Shown: piece by piece, positions 1 through 8,999 of the stretch
Layout of the letters: each line of letters starts with the position of its first letter
Numbering within the stretch: position 1 is the stretch's first letter
DNA from: Bacteroidota bacterium
Lineage (GTDB): Bacteria > Bacteroidota > Bacteroidia > UBA8524
Assembly (NCBI GenBank): GCA_008933805.1
Contig: WBUH01000001.1
Coordinates: 124,001 to 188,000, forward strand
DNA: 64,000 bases
Reading direction: 5' to 3'
The notes under the pieces: model-generated
Seen by the model: only the letters and a program-made list of their open reading frames with translations
The model's database searches: none
Told to the model about the DNA's origin: nothing
Made by a program: the position numbers and the translations under genes

Positions 1-1125
1 ATGAAAGGCTTGTTGAAATACACCATTGTGCGGGACCGCATACCCTTGAAGAGCGTGGATATTGCCTACATGATAAACCCAACAACGGGGTATTTGAAGG
101 TGAACAGCTTTGCTAAAGATACCTACGACGAGTTGAAAGCAGGGCTTGATAAGCTGAAAAAGGAAGGGATGGAAAGCCTTGTACTGGATTTGAGGGGTAA
201 CCCCGGTGGTTATCTGCACGCAGCTACGATGATAACGTCAGAGTTTTTGGGTGAGGGTAAATTGATGGTGTACACTGAGGGACGTAATCAAAAGAAAAAG
301 GAATATGTTACTGACCGTGCCGGAGAATTTACCGAGGGCAAACTGGTGATTTTGGTAGATGAAGGTTCTGCCTCAGCCAGTGAGATTGTTTCGGGTGCGG
401 TGCAAGATTGGGATAGGGGAATTATTGTTGGTCGCCGTTCGTATGGCAAAGGATTGGTGCAAGAGTCGTTTAACCTTAGCGACGGTTCGGCAGTGAGGCT
501 TACCATTGCAAGGTATTATACCCCAACAGGCCGAAGCATACAGAAACCTTACGACGAAGGCTACGATACTTACGAGGCTGAAGTAGGCGAACGATTGAAA
601 GGCGGCGAGCTTGACCATCCCGATAGTGTGAAGAAAAACGAAAAGATGGTATTTAAAACTCCTGCCGGACGTAAAGTATATGGTGGCGGAGGAATATACC
701 CCGATGTATTTGTGCCCGTGGACAGTGCCATCCACACAGAACTAATGACCCATATATACCGCAACGGACTTGCCACACGCTTGGCCTACCAATATGCGGA
801 TAATAACCGTGATGCATTGAAAAAGACGTATAAAGATGCCCAAGACTTTGGTAAACGCTTTGATTTTAGCAGCCAATTAGAAGGCAAACTGCGCCAAATG
901 CTGGCCGATGCTCACATTACATACAGTGCTGCGGAATTTGATGCTTCGCGCAAGTTGATAGCCAATCAAGCGAAAGCGTTGATAGCAAGACAGATATATG
1001 GAAAAGAGGCGTATTACCAAGTATTAAACCAAGGCGATGTGGTGTTTAACACTGCTTTAAAAGCACTGGCTGAATACGATGCAGTACTTAAAGGAACCGC
1101 CAAAACAGCAATGAACCGAAAATAA
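1..1125 (+). CDS. S41 family C-terminal processing peptidase, 5'-truncated by window edge
   Basis: This is the C-terminal 374 residues of a Tsp/Prc-type serine protease, which cleaves proteins near their C-termini in the periplasm. The sequence opens at the end of the PDZ domain (TIVRDRIPLKSVDIAYMI-like), so the first codon being ATG is incidental and the true start lies upstream of the window. The S41 core follows: LDLRGNPGG, then EGSASASEI with the nucleophile Ser, and GRRSYGKGLVQ with the catalytic Lys. About 170 further residues form the helical C-terminal part usual for Bacteroidota members. A terminator follows 13 bp after the stop. Confidence 0.93.
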   Translation: MKGLLKYTIVRDRIPLKSVDIAYMINPTTGYLKVNSFAKDTYDELKAGLDKLKKEGMESLVLDLRGNPGGYLHAATMITSEFLGEGKLMVYTEGRNQKKKEYVTDRAGEFTEGKLVILVDEGSASASEIVSGAVQDWDRGIIVGRRSYGKGLVQESFNLSDGSAVRLTIARYYTPTGRSIQKPYDEGYDTYEAEVGERLKGGELDHPDSVKKNEKMVFKTPAGRKVYGGGGIYPDVFVPVDSAIHTELMTHIYRNGLATRLAYQYADNNRDALKKTYKDAQDFGKRFDFSSQLEGKLRQMLADAHITYSAAEFDASRKLIANQAKALIARQIYGKEAYYQVLNQGDVVFNTALKALAEYDAVLKGTAKTAMNRK

Positions 1126-1137
1126 ACTGAAAATATT

Positions 1138-1171
1138 AAGCCCAAGTACTAAATGTATTTGGGCTTTTTTA
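1138..1171 (+). terminator. Rho-independent terminator after the protease gene
   Basis: An 8-bp stem (AAGCCCAA / TTGGGCTT, 1138-1145 with 1159-1166) is followed by a run of T. It lies directly downstream of the S41 protease stop codon and separates it from the convergent small lipoprotein gene. Confidence 0.85.
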
Positions 1172-1176
1172 TTGGA

Positions 1177-1380
1177 TTATTTGGCAGGTAATGAATCAGG
1201 AGCAGCGCCGGCTTTCTTCTTGTAATATTCTAGTACAGAGTCGGCCTTTTCTTTATCGCTTTTTACTATGGTTTCAGCTTTTTGCTGTTCAGGGGTTTTT
1301 GTTTCTGCTTCGGGTTTTGATTTACAGGCAACCGCCGATAAAGCGATAATGGAAATATATAAAGCGAGTATTTTTTTCAT
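1177..1380 (-). CDS. Small lipoprotein (67 aa)
   Basis: A 67-residue protein with a lipoprotein signal peptide: MKK start, hydrophobic stretch and lipobox LSAVAC, giving a mature N-terminal Cys at about residue 19. The mature part is short, charged and rich in Lys and Glu, and probably helical. No enzymatic domain is visible. It resembles in layout the next small lipoprotein gene (1493-1714) on the same strand. The function is unknown. It is probably a small periplasm-facing lipoprotein of the kind common in Bacteroidota. Confidence 0.7.
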   Translation of the reverse strand: MKKILALYISIIALSAVACKSKPEAETKTPEQQKAETIVKSDKEKADSVLEYYKKKAGAAPDSLPAK

Positions 1381-1430
1381 ACTGCAATTTAAGTCAATCT
1401 TTTTCTATTGTAAAAAAGCTACAGTTAAGA

Positions 1431-1462
1431 GCAAAAAAAAAAGAGTGCCTTGGCACTCTTTA
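1431..1462 (-). terminator. Rho-independent terminator of the 73-aa lipoprotein gene
   Basis: A 10-bp perfect stem (AAAGAGTGCC / GGCACTCTTT, 1440-1449 and 1452-1461) has a 2-nt loop. On the minus strand it is followed by a long U-run (A-run on the plus strand, 1432-1442). Confidence 0.85.
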
Positions 1463-1492
1463 ATTTCGTTCTTGGTTCTGTAATCTCACTGA

Positions 1493-1714
1493 TTAGTGAG
1501 CAGCAGGAGCAGCAGCAGTAGTGTCTTTAGCACCAGTGTCAGCAGCTTGTGCAGCAGCAGCAGCTTCTTCAGCAGCTTTAACTGAATCAGCTATCTTTTG
1601 TAGTGAATCAGCAGCGCGTTTTGAGTCAGCAGCATGATCAACAGCAGGAGTGTTTTTGCAAGCTACGAATGACATTACAGATACGATGGTTAACAGAGCA
1701 AATACTTTTTTCAT
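1493..1714 (-). CDS. Small alanine-rich lipoprotein (73 aa)
   Basis: The 73-residue product starts MKKVFALLT, has a lipobox SFVAC at about residue 19, and then an Ala/Asp/Lys-rich mature tail with an uninterrupted run of alanines near residue 50. The low-complexity tail looks helical and resembles small Lpp-like lipoproteins in composition only. It has its own strong terminator downstream, so it is probably transcribed alone. The function is not recognisable from sequence. Confidence 0.7.
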   Translation of the reverse strand: MKKVFALLTIVSVMSFVACKNTPAVDHAADSKRAADSLQKIADSVKAAEEAAAAAQAADTGAKDTTAAAPAAH

Positions 1715-1780
1715 TTTTTTGTGATACTTTTAAAATTCCGTGCAAAGGTAGCCAAAGAAACAAATTATGCAAGAATACCC

Positions 1781-3097
1781 TTATTTTTTTCTAAAAAATA
1801 TTCTCAAAGGTGTTCCGCTAAAGTCAAAATTTTCACGGAGTTTGTTCTCTAAGAAGCGTTTGTAGGGATCCTTAAAATATTGGGGCAGGTTGCAAAAAAA
1901 TGCAAAGCTGGGAACCTTGGTACGTAATTGGGTGATATATTTAATTTTGATGTATTTTCCTTTGTATGCCGGAGGGGGAGTAGCCAATATTATCGGCAGC
2001 ATTACCTCGTTCAATTGGTGGGTGTTTATCTTTTTCGATAAGTTAGTATAAACGGCTCCGATGGTTTCCATTGCCTTGTATATCCTTTGTTTTTCAAGGG
2101 CAGATACAAACAACACGGGGTAATCAGTAAAAGGAGCGGTTTTCCTTTTGATGGTTTCCTCGTAAGTTTTGGCACTGTTGGTTTCCTTCTCCATCAAATC
2201 CCATTTATTCACCAGCACCACAATTCCTTTTCCGTTTTTCTCGGCTTGGTGAAACAAGTTCAAGTCTTGGCTCTCAATACCTTGTGTGGCGTCAATCAGC
2301 AGCACGCACACATCGCATTCTTCAATTGCCTTTATCGCTCGGATTACTGAGTAAAACTCAATATCCTCAGTTACTTTTCCTTTTTTGCGGATACCTGCCG
2401 TATCTATCAGCAAGTACTCGTGTCCGTAGGCTTTGTAATGTGTGTGTATGGTATCGCGGGTGGTACCGGCAATGGGTGTAACAATGTTACGGTCTTCACC
2501 TAACAAAGCATTTACCAGCGACGATTTTCCAACATTGGGTTTACCCACAATTGCCACTTTTGGAACATCAGTAAGTGTTTCTTCGGCAGCTGTTGGGGGT
2601 AAAGCTCTTAAGCGTTCCACCACTTCATCCAACAACTCTCCGGTGCCGGCACCGGAAATAGAGCATAGGGGAAATACTTCGCCCAAACCAAACGAGTAAA
2701 ATTCAGCAGTATCAACTATACGTTCGTTGTTATCTACTTTATTGGCAACTACCAACGCAGGTTTTTTAGATTTACGCAGCAAGGCAGCAAAATCACTGTC
2801 AAGGTCGGTAATACCTGTGGTAACATCTACCATAAACAGCATTACGTCGGCTTCTTCAATCGCAATCTTTACTTGGTCGCGTATGGCCGATTCAAAAACA
2901 TCGTCGCTGTGTTGCACATATCCGCCGGTATCAATCACCGTAAACTCATATCCAATCCATTCGGCTTTACCGTAGTGGCGGTCACGGGTCACCCCGCTCA
3001 TATCGTCCACTATTGCCTTTCGTTCTCCAACCAATCGGTTAAACAAAGTTGATTTTCCTACGTTTGGCCTGCCTACTATGGCTACAATTCGTCCCAT
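1781..3097 (-). CDS. der: Ribosome biogenesis GTPase Der (EngA)
   Basis: Der is an essential double-GTPase needed for maturation of the 50S ribosomal subunit. The 438-residue protein has the expected order of parts. G domain 1 has GRPNVGKST near residue 9, DTGG and NKVD. G domain 2 has GKPNVGKSS near residue 185, DTAG and NKWD near residue 300. A C-terminal KH-like domain follows. The length is standard for the family. The gene stands alone between a small lipoprotein gene and the divergent crcB region, and nothing looks degraded. Confidence 0.98.
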   Translation of the reverse strand: MGRIVAIVGRPNVGKSTLFNRLVGERKAIVDDMSGVTRDRHYGKAEWIGYEFTVIDTGGYVQHSDDVFESAIRDQVKIAIEEADVMLFMVDVTTGITDLDSDFAALLRKSKKPALVVANKVDNNERIVDTAEFYSFGLGEVFPLCSISGAGTGELLDEVVERLRALPPTAAEETLTDVPKVAIVGKPNVGKSSLVNALLGEDRNIVTPIAGTTRDTIHTHYKAYGHEYLLIDTAGIRKKGKVTEDIEFYSVIRAIKAIEECDVCVLLIDATQGIESQDLNLFHQAEKNGKGIVVLVNKWDLMEKETNSAKTYEETIKRKTAPFTDYPVLFVSALEKQRIYKAMETIGAVYTNLSKKINTHQLNEVMLPIILATPPPAYKGKYIKIKYITQLRTKVPSFAFFCNLPQYFKDPYKRFLENKLRENFDFSGTPLRIFFRKK

Positions 3098-3247
3098 TAT
3101 AAAATTATTAAGCCCGCAAAGGTACGCATTTTTGGCACAACAGGGTGGCTTAAATTGCTGTTACTATTTCAAATGCAAAAAAGTAAGGGTGTGTTTTTGA
3201 TAAACAAGGGCTGCGTAATTCGCCCAAAAGACTTAATTTTGGGGAGT

Positions 3248-3616
3248 ATGCCTACGTTTTTGCAAGTATTTATTGGAGGTGCATTGGGTGCAGTATCACG
3301 TTACGGAGTTGGGCAGTTGTTTCCCGCCCACGGAGGTATGTCGTTCCCTTGGCCTACTTTTTTTGTAAATCTTGCAGGTTGTTTACTAATTGGATTAGCC
3401 ATGGGCAGCTCGCCTGCAAATGCTGTAATACGTCAATACTGGCCGTTACTGGTGATAGGTTTTTTAGGCGGGTTCACTACGTTTTCAAGCTTCGGGCTTG
3501 ATACAATCCAGTTATTGCAAAATAAGCAATGGGGGCTAACCGTTTATTACATATTAGGAACAAATATTGCGGGTTTACTTTTGGTGTACGTGGGGTATCA
3601 ATTAACACAATTATGA
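3248..3616 (+). CDS. crcB: Fluoride ion channel CrcB/FluC
   Basis: A 122-residue membrane protein with four predicted transmembrane segments and the family signatures GGALGAVSRYG near the N-terminus and GFLGGFTTFSSFG in TM3, where the Phe and Ser/Thr residues line the fluoride pore. It exports fluoride from the cytoplasm. I chose the ATG at 3248 because the family begins right before the first helix. A longer in-frame extension upstream (from 3155) adds a non-conserved leader. The stop overlaps the next gene's ATG in ATGA, so the two are translationally coupled. No fluoride riboswitch was recognised upstream. Confidence 0.92.
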   Translation: MPTFLQVFIGGALGAVSRYGVGQLFPAHGGMSFPWPTFFVNLAGCLLIGLAMGSSPANAVIRQYWPLLVIGFLGGFTTFSSFGLDTIQLLQNKQWGLTVYYILGTNIAGLLLVYVGYQLTQL

Positions 3617-4872
3617 AACACATTTTAGCGGCAGTTATATTTTTTGTTACGGTTTTAACAGCACAGGCCACGCATATTTTAGTGCCGATGGATAATACCC
3701 AGAAAGACCACTTGAAGGCCTACGGTATTTGCTATTGGGTGCTTACGTTTGATATTGAGGCGGATTGGCTGCTTAATTACCGCGATGGCAGTTTTGTGTT
3801 TCCGTACCAAGAGAAATTTGAAAAAGAATGCCGTGTGCGCGGGGTAACGTATGAGATTATCACCGATGCCAAGTACAATGGAATACTGGCCGAAATTGCC
3901 AACCCCGAAGTGAATATGGAGGCAGTAAAGCTTCTTAAATCACCTAAGATTGCGGTGTACTCGCCTAAAAGCAAGCAGCCATGGGACGACGCGGTAACAA
4001 TGGTTTTAACCTATGCCGAGATTCCTTACGATATAATATTTGATGATGAAGTGTTGGAAGGCAAGCTGCCCACTTACGATTGGCTACACTTGCACCACGA
4101 GGATTTTACAGGCCAGTATGGTAAGTTTTACAGCAGTTTCCGTTATGCACCTTGGTATTTAGAGCAAGTGAAAGAGGCAGAGGCAATGGCTGCCAAACAC
4201 GGCTATGCCAGCGTGAGCCAACTGAAGTTGGCCGTTGCCAAAAAAATTAGGGATTTTACATTTGGCGGAGGCTTTTTGTTTGCCATGTGCAGTGCTACTG
4301 ATACGTACGATATAGCCTTAGCTGCCGATGGAGTTGATATATGCGAAAGTATGTTTGACGGCGACCCTGCCGACCGGAATGCAAACCAAAAGTTGAATTA
4401 TGATAACTGCTTTGCTTTCACGGATTTTAAATTGGAAATGAGCCCATACGTGTATGAATTCTCAACGATTGATGTGAACCCACCCCAAAGAGGCGTTACC
4501 GAAGAAGAAGATTTGTTTTTACTGTTTGAGTTTTCGGCCAAAACCGATTTAGTACCCACCATGTTGTGCCAAAACCATACTAAAATTATTGATGCGTTTA
4601 TGGGGCAAACAACTGCCTACAACAAGCGTTACATAAAAAGCAATGTGGTGATTATGGGCGAAAATAAGGGGCTGAATGAGGCCCGTTATATACACGGTAC
4701 GGCAGGTAATGGTACTTGGACATTTTACGGTGGCCACGACCCCGAAGATTATCAACATATTGTGGGTGAGCCGCCTACAGATTTGGCTTTGCATCCTAAC
4801 TCGCCCGGTTTTAGGTTGATATTGAACAATGTGTTATTCCCTTCAGCCAAAAAGAAAAAGCAAAAAACCTGA
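3613..4872 (+). CDS. Conserved secreted Bacteroidota protein (often labelled asparagine synthetase B-like)
   Basis: The 419-residue product begins with a signal peptide (MKHILAAVIFFVTVLTAQA). An N-terminal motif LVPMDNTQKDHLKAYG follows, which I associate with a conserved Bacteroidota family carrying the name asparagine synthetase B in some annotations. I see no Cys-2 amidotransferase or PP-loop motif that would support that enzymology. There are motifs such as LHHEDFTGQ and GGGFLFAMCSATDT. The start overlaps the crcB stop by 4 nt. The real function is unknown, and the fusion to a signal peptide argues for a periplasmic role. Confidence 0.75.
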   Translation: MKHILAAVIFFVTVLTAQATHILVPMDNTQKDHLKAYGICYWVLTFDIEADWLLNYRDGSFVFPYQEKFEKECRVRGVTYEIITDAKYNGILAEIANPEVNMEAVKLLKSPKIAVYSPKSKQPWDDAVTMVLTYAEIPYDIIFDDEVLEGKLPTYDWLHLHHEDFTGQYGKFYSSFRYAPWYLEQVKEAEAMAAKHGYASVSQLKLAVAKKIRDFTFGGGFLFAMCSATDTYDIALAADGVDICESMFDGDPADRNANQKLNYDNCFAFTDFKLEMSPYVYEFSTIDVNPPQRGVTEEEDLFLLFEFSAKTDLVPTMLCQNHTKIIDAFMGQTTAYNKRYIKSNVVIMGENKGLNEARYIHGTAGNGTWTFYGGHDPEDYQHIVGEPPTDLALHPNSPGFRLILNNVLFPSAKKKKQKT

Positions 4873-4984
4873 TGCTTGTCTCACGTGATAAATAGTATCG
4901 CGAACACAAATTCACAGTATTTGCCTATTTACAATAGCCATTCATCTTCATTTTTATTTATTTTGCGCAGTAATACAAACTACT

Positions 4985-5704
4985 ATGGGTAGAGCATTTG
5001 AATTTCGCAAAGGAAGAAAGATGAAACGCTGGGACCAGATGTCGAAAGCGTTCACAAAATACGGTAAAGAGATATCAATGGCGGTGAAAGCCGGCGGGCC
5101 CGACCCGACACTGAATGCACGCCTGCGTGTGGTGATACAAAACGCTAAGGGCGTGAATATGCCCAAAGACCGTATAGAGTCAGCTATTAAACGTGCCAGC
5201 GACAAGAGTGAAAAGGATTTTGAAGAGATTGTATACGAAGGTTACGGCCCAAAGGGTGTAGGTATTGTGATAGAAGCCGCCACTGATAACCCTAACCGTA
5301 CGGTAGCAAACATCCGTTCATACTTTAGCAGGGGTGGGGGTGAATTGGGTAAAACAGGCTCGCTGGAGTTTATGTTTGAGCGTTTGGGCTTATTTACCGT
5401 TGCTGCCGAAGGGTTGGATACCGATGAACTTGAATTGGATTTGATTGATTTTGGCTTGCAGGATATTGAAAAAGACGAAGCCGAGATTATCATTACCACT
5501 TCGTTTGCTGATTTTGGTAAAATGCAAAAGGCGTTAGAAGAGCGCAACATAAACATCATAAACGCTGAGTTACAACGCATACCTACATCGTATGCGGATG
5601 TAACCGCCGAAGACCGCGCTGCCATTGATAAGATGTTGGAAAAGATTGAAGAGGACGAGGATATACAAAACGTGTTTCATAACATGAAGCCCGAAGAAGA
5701 ATAG
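4985..5704 (+). CDS. yebC: YebC/PmpR family protein
   Basis: The 239-residue product starts MGRAFEFRKGRKMKRWDQM and contains the family blocks GPDPTLNARLR, NMPKDRIESAIKRA and EEIVYEGYGPKGVGI. YebC/TACO1 proteins act in translation (reported for stalling relief) and have been described as transcriptional regulators in some species. The length is normal. The gene is transcribed alone and ends at a strong bidirectional hairpin shared with the convergent thioredoxin-family gene. Confidence 0.95.
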   Translation: MGRAFEFRKGRKMKRWDQMSKAFTKYGKEISMAVKAGGPDPTLNARLRVVIQNAKGVNMPKDRIESAIKRASDKSEKDFEEIVYEGYGPKGVGIVIEAATDNPNRTVANIRSYFSRGGGELGKTGSLEFMFERLGLFTVAAEGLDTDELELDLIDFGLQDIEKDEAEIIITTSFADFGKMQKALEERNINIINAELQRIPTSYADVTAEDRAAIDKMLEKIEEDEDIQNVFHNMKPEEE

Positions 5705-5727
5705 TTTCTATTTTAATCGTATAAAGT

Positions 5728-5766
5728 AAAACGGTCGGTTGGTGCATACCAACCGACCGTTTTATT
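5728..5766. terminator. Bidirectional terminator between yebC and the redoxin gene
   Basis: A perfect 15-bp stem (5728-5742 with 5749-5763) encloses a 6-nt loop and is flanked by A-rich and T-rich ends. It can serve both convergent genes. Confidence 0.9.
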
Positions 5767-5786
5767 TACTATCCGACAAGAGGCTT

Positions 5787-6413
5787 TTATTTTTTGGCCT
5801 TAATTGTACAGCCTATAGCTTTTGTGGTTTCAGGGTTTGGGGTTTTACCTGCAATAAGGGCATCAACCGCACCTTCAACATATTTGGTTTTTACGGCTGA
5901 TTCGTCTTCGTGGTTGTCATCAATAGCACCAATGTATTTCACTACGCTGCTAGCCCCGTTTTTTTGCAATATGAATACGTGTGGGGTGCGTGTAGCCCCG
6001 AATATTGGGTATATCTTCTGTCCTTCGTCAAACAAATAGGGGAACGTAAACCCTTTTTCTTTCGCGCGTTCCTGCATTTTTTCGTAGCTGTCTTCAGCGT
6101 TTACGGCAGGGTCGTTAGGGTTAATAGCAATTACAGGATAACCCAGCGATTTATATTTTTTATCAAGAGCTACCAAACGGTCTTCGTAAGCTTTAGCGTA
6201 CGGGCAGTGGTTGCAGGTAAACACTACGATAAATCCTTTGGCATCTTTAAAATCAGCCAATGAAACCATTTTACCGTCGATGTTTTTTAACGAAAAATCA
6301 GCAACTGTATCGCCAATGGCATATCCTTTTGTTGCATTTGTTTTGTAAGTAAAGGCTATTGTCATTGCTGCTACTGCAAACAACGCTATGGCCGATAGGA
6401 TAACTTTTTTCAT
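5787..6413 (-). CDS. Thioredoxin-family/redoxin protein, exported
   Basis: A 208-residue protein with an N-terminal signal peptide or anchor followed by an AhpC/TSA-like thioredoxin fold: GDTVADFSLKNIDGK, then VVFTCNHCPYAKAYEDR. The CxxC-type pair is CNHC, with His-Cys in place of the usual Gly-Pro. The family usually sits in the periplasm and acts as a thiol oxidoreductase or peroxidase, but the substrate cannot be told. The cis-Pro region TRTPHVFIL is present. It lies just upstream (in position, downstream in the same direction) of a second thioredoxin-fold gene, suggesting a shared redox role. Confidence 0.85.
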   Translation of the reverse strand: MKKVILSAIALFAVAAMTIAFTYKTNATKGYAIGDTVADFSLKNIDGKMVSLADFKDAKGFIVVFTCNHCPYAKAYEDRLVALDKKYKSLGYPVIAINPNDPAVNAEDSYEKMQERAKEKGFTFPYLFDEGQKIYPIFGATRTPHVFILQKNGASSVVKYIGAIDDNHEDESAVKTKYVEGAVDALIAGKTPNPETTKAIGCTIKAKK

Positions 6414-6440
6414 ATCTGTTTGTGTTTAGTATATCAGGGG

Positions 6441-6932
6441 TTAAAAATAAGTTTCAACAGTTTTGTGCAGCTCTTGTTTAGTAAATTCCTTCTCGTAAAA
6501 GCCACTTTTGTCCTTATTAAAAATTAGGGTAGCCGGTATAGAGCCGCTCCATTCTGCGTTCACTTTTTCAATCCATCGGTTAGCATCCGGTTCGTATAGT
6601 AAGGCTACAGGACTGGTTATTTTGTGCTTTTGCAGGTAAGGCAGCAAAACATTCTTGTAGTTCTTTTTAAAGTCAAGGCTTATTAAAATAACTTTCAGCT
6701 TTTTGTTGGGATATTTGGCTTTTAGGGCTTCAAAATGGGGGAGTTCTCTGATACAGGGACCGCACCACGTGGCCCAAAAGTTTATTACATACGTGGTGTC
6801 GTTTTTTTGTTGCATCAGTTGTTCCACATATTCAAACCCAACAATGGGTACAGTGGTACTGTCGTGCAATTGTGCTTTGGCCGCAAAGGCAGCCAGCCAC
6901 AATAAAAGTGTGTATGCAGTTTTTTTAATCAT
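6441..6932 (-). CDS. TlpA/ResA-like thioredoxin-domain protein
   Basis: A 163-residue exported protein: signal peptide MIKKTAYTLLLWLAAFAAKA, then a thioredoxin fold with FWATWCGPC (active-site CxxC) and the cis-Pro segment SGSIPATLIF. Proteins of this type reduce disulfides in the periplasm, for example during cytochrome c maturation. That would fit the cytochrome-c-like genes just upstream. I chose the ATG at 6932 because the signal peptide begins there. A longer reading back to 7052 would run into the DUF5777 gene and adds non-signal residues. Confidence 0.88.
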   Translation of the reverse strand: MIKKTAYTLLLWLAAFAAKAQLHDSTTVPIVGFEYVEQLMQQKNDTTYVINFWATWCGPCIRELPHFEALKAKYPNKKLKVILISLDFKKNYKNVLLPYLQKHKITSPVALLYEPDANRWIEKVNAEWSGSIPATLIFNKDKSGFYEKEFTKQELHKTVETYF

Positions 6933-7005
6933 CCTGTAAAAGAAACAATACTCTTTCGGAAGCAATTTGCCTGCCAAAAGAGTATTGCCTGAATGTATTT
7001 GTGTA

Positions 7006-7932
7006 TTACTCGAATCTTTTGAACGAGAATGTGCGGGTAAGGTTAAAGCCAAAAGCTATGCCTTTGCCTTGCGGAGCAGCAAAATCATACACGGTTTCGC
7101 TGATATAACCGCCATCATACATGGCGCGTGCATTGGTAAACTGCAACTGGAAAACGTGGCCGCCTGTTTCAATATCAAAACCTATGGCAACAGTGTTGCG
7201 AACGGCTTGGTCTCCTATTTTGGGAATATTTTGTCCCGGCATGAAACCAAAGTATTCAAGGTTTAATGATACACGGCGGGTAAGTTTCAACCTACTACCC
7301 ACTCCCATACTAAAGAAGGTGTTTTGCTCATCAATAGTATGTACAAGGTTTTTGTGAACCAATGTTGGGCTAAGTTGCACTGAGAAACTGCTTGAAAACT
7401 TGCGGGCAATCAGCAATTGGTGCATATAGGCCATGCGCGAGGTGAAATAGTTTTTACGATCGGGGTTGGTAAATTTTTCACTCCTGACTGCAACATCCGA
7501 AACCCAAACAATAGTAACAGGAAAGTTTTTAGCCCCCGATTGTTGACGGAACAGTTTTGCTTTCACAAAACCATCGTACGTTTTGCCATAGGTGCTACGG
7601 CCGTAACCAATGGTTACAAAATCAGTTGGCAGTGTGTATTCAAGCCCCATACGCATGGTAGCCCTATCCATACCAAACATATCATAAAAACCGTTTTCGA
7701 TGGTTCCAAAACGGTGGGCAAGCATGTATAATAATTCACCTTTGGCAGGCGCTTCTACCGATTGCCCGTTGATTACACGCACACCTTTGAATGTTGCAAA
7801 GGCATAATCGGGTTTTTTTTCAACGTTAGAGTCTAAGGCATCCAATTCATCCAGCAAACCACCACCGGGTTGTGCAACAACCGGAAGTATGAATGCAAAC
7901 GATACTAATAGTAACAGTATTTTTTTTTTCAT
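7006..7932 (-). CDS. DUF5777-type outer-membrane beta-barrel protein
   Basis: A 308-residue protein with a cleavable signal peptide ending VVAQ, then alternating beta-strand-like segments and a C-terminal Phe-containing strand. The text matches what I know of DUF5777 proteins (LAHRFGTIENGFYDMFGMD, GRSTYGKTYDGF). It most likely lies in the outer membrane. In Bacteroidota this family recurs next to YceI and cytochrome-like genes, as here. The genes are closely spaced on one strand from 10882 down to 7006, although a terminator-like hairpin interrupts the run at 8345. Confidence 0.8.
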   Translation of the reverse strand: MKKKILLLLVSFAFILPVVAQPGGGLLDELDALDSNVEKKPDYAFATFKGVRVINGQSVEAPAKGELLYMLAHRFGTIENGFYDMFGMDRATMRMGLEYTLPTDFVTIGYGRSTYGKTYDGFVKAKLFRQQSGAKNFPVTIVWVSDVAVRSEKFTNPDRKNYFTSRMAYMHQLLIARKFSSSFSVQLSPTLVHKNLVHTIDEQNTFFSMGVGSRLKLTRRVSLNLEYFGFMPGQNIPKIGDQAVRNTVAIGFDIETGGHVFQLQFTNARAMYDGGYISETVYDFAAPQGKGIAFGFNLTRTFSFKRFE

Positions 7933-7940
7933 AGTAGTGG

Positions 7941-8324
7941 TTAGTTATTAGGATAGCCGCTCTTTATCCAAGCTTCGATTTTTAATAAATCGCAGGCATC
8001 AAGTTTTGTTGCGCTGCCTTTGGGCATTGGTGAGCGCCCGTTGCGATGGTTTATAGCATCTAAAAGACGCACGGTATTGCCGGCATCTAAATATGTTTTA
8101 ATGTTAGCGTGGGTATCAAAAATACCGATGGCTTGCCCTGATGCACCTAAGTGGCATCCTGAAAGTGCACAACGCTGGTTTAAAATTTTTGAAACGGTAC
8201 CGCTGTATGTTACAGATGTTGTATCGCAATTACCTGCTTGCGGGTATAGTTCTTCCTCGTTATCGTAATAGCAAGATTGAAGGCTAAGGAATGCTACAAT
8301 TCCCAGCATCAGTAGTTTATTCAT
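7941..8324 (-). CDS. Cytochrome c-like lipoprotein with CX4CH motif
   Basis: The 127-residue product has a lipobox (LSLQSC near residue 18) and a single cytochrome-like domain of the type found in planctomycete-style cytochromes. The putative heme site reads RCALSGCH, that is CX4CH rather than CXXCH. A downstream SPMPKG supplies a candidate axial Met, and the C-terminus IEAWIKSGYPNN is typical of these domains. It would be anchored in a membrane facing the periplasm. Only 8 bp separate it from the DUF5777 gene. Heme attachment is inferred, not shown. Confidence 0.72.
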   Translation of the reverse strand: MNKLLMLGIVAFLSLQSCYYDNEEELYPQAGNCDTTSVTYSGTVSKILNQRCALSGCHLGASGQAIGIFDTHANIKTYLDAGNTVRLLDAINHRNGRSPMPKGSATKLDACDLLKIEAWIKSGYPNN

Positions 8325-8344
8325 GGTTAGTTTGTTTTATAGAG

Positions 8345-8370
8345 AAAAAGGGGCTGTAAAGCCCCTTTTT
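8345..8370 (-). terminator. Terminator hairpin after the YceI gene
   Basis: An 11-bp perfect stem (8345-8355 with 8360-8370) has a GTAA loop and A/T-rich arms. It lies just downstream of the YceI-family stop codon on the minus strand. Confidence 0.8.
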
Positions 8371-8376
8371 ATATAC

Positions 8377-8928
8377 TTATTTTTTCTCGGTCATCTCAAC
8401 GTTCACACGTATTTCAATCTCGTCAGCAATCTTTCCTACCTTATCGTTTTTAATGTTGTAGTCTTTCAACGCTACTTTAAAAGTACACTTGGTAGTTACT
8501 TTGTTGTTAGTTGCATCAACAATCACTTCGCCGGGCATTGATACATCTTTGGTTACACCGTGCATAGTAAGTTTACCTTTAACAGTTACTTTATAAGTGC
8601 CTGATTTAGTAAAATCTACTTTTTTCAAATCTTCAATCGCACCATCAAATGAAGCCTCCGCATACTTGTCAGACTCCATGTAGTTCTCGTTAAAGTGCTC
8701 TTGCATCAATGCTTTCTCAAATTCAAAGCCTTTAATGGGCACTTTGTAGGCCAATTTACCATCGGCAGTGTTAATCAAGGCGGTAACCTGATGGTTGTTG
8801 GCAGTGATGTCCTCTAATGTAGCATCAGAAAAGAAAGAAATATTACCGGTGCGGGTAAAATACTTTTTCTGACCAAATGCAAAGGTTGTCATCAACACTA
8901 ATGCAGCTACAAATGCTAATTTTCTCAT
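8377..8928 (-). CDS. YceI family protein
   Basis: A 183-residue protein with a signal peptide ending FAFG. The YceI lipocalin-like barrel follows: YFTRTGNISFFSDATLEDI at the start of the mature part and LTMHGVTKDVSMPGEV in the middle, where the T-HG-T motif is a family hallmark. YceI proteins bind isoprenoid-type lipids in the periplasm. Here it lies among cytochrome-like lipoproteins and a DUF5777 barrel, a combination that recurs in Bacteroidota and may serve respiratory electron transfer. The role is inferred from context only. Confidence 0.9.
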   Translation of the reverse strand: MRKLAFVAALVLMTTFAFGQKKYFTRTGNISFFSDATLEDITANNHQVTALINTADGKLAYKVPIKGFEFEKALMQEHFNENYMESDKYAEASFDGAIEDLKKVDFTKSGTYKVTVKGKLTMHGVTKDVSMPGEVIVDATNNKVTTKCTFKVALKDYNIKNDKVGKIADEIEIRVNVEMTEKK

Positions 8929-8999
8929 AGTACTATCGATTTAATTTTTAGTTTCAATGTTGGTATATACAAACAAATTATCGTGCCAAAGTTTAACGG

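Noticed and set aside
3098-3247. Fluoride riboswitch ahead of crcB
   Set aside because: No recognisable conserved fluoride-aptamer structure was found.
3529-3612. Upstream extension of the secreted protein at 3613
   Set aside because: It overlaps crcB and precedes a clear signal peptide beginning at 3613.
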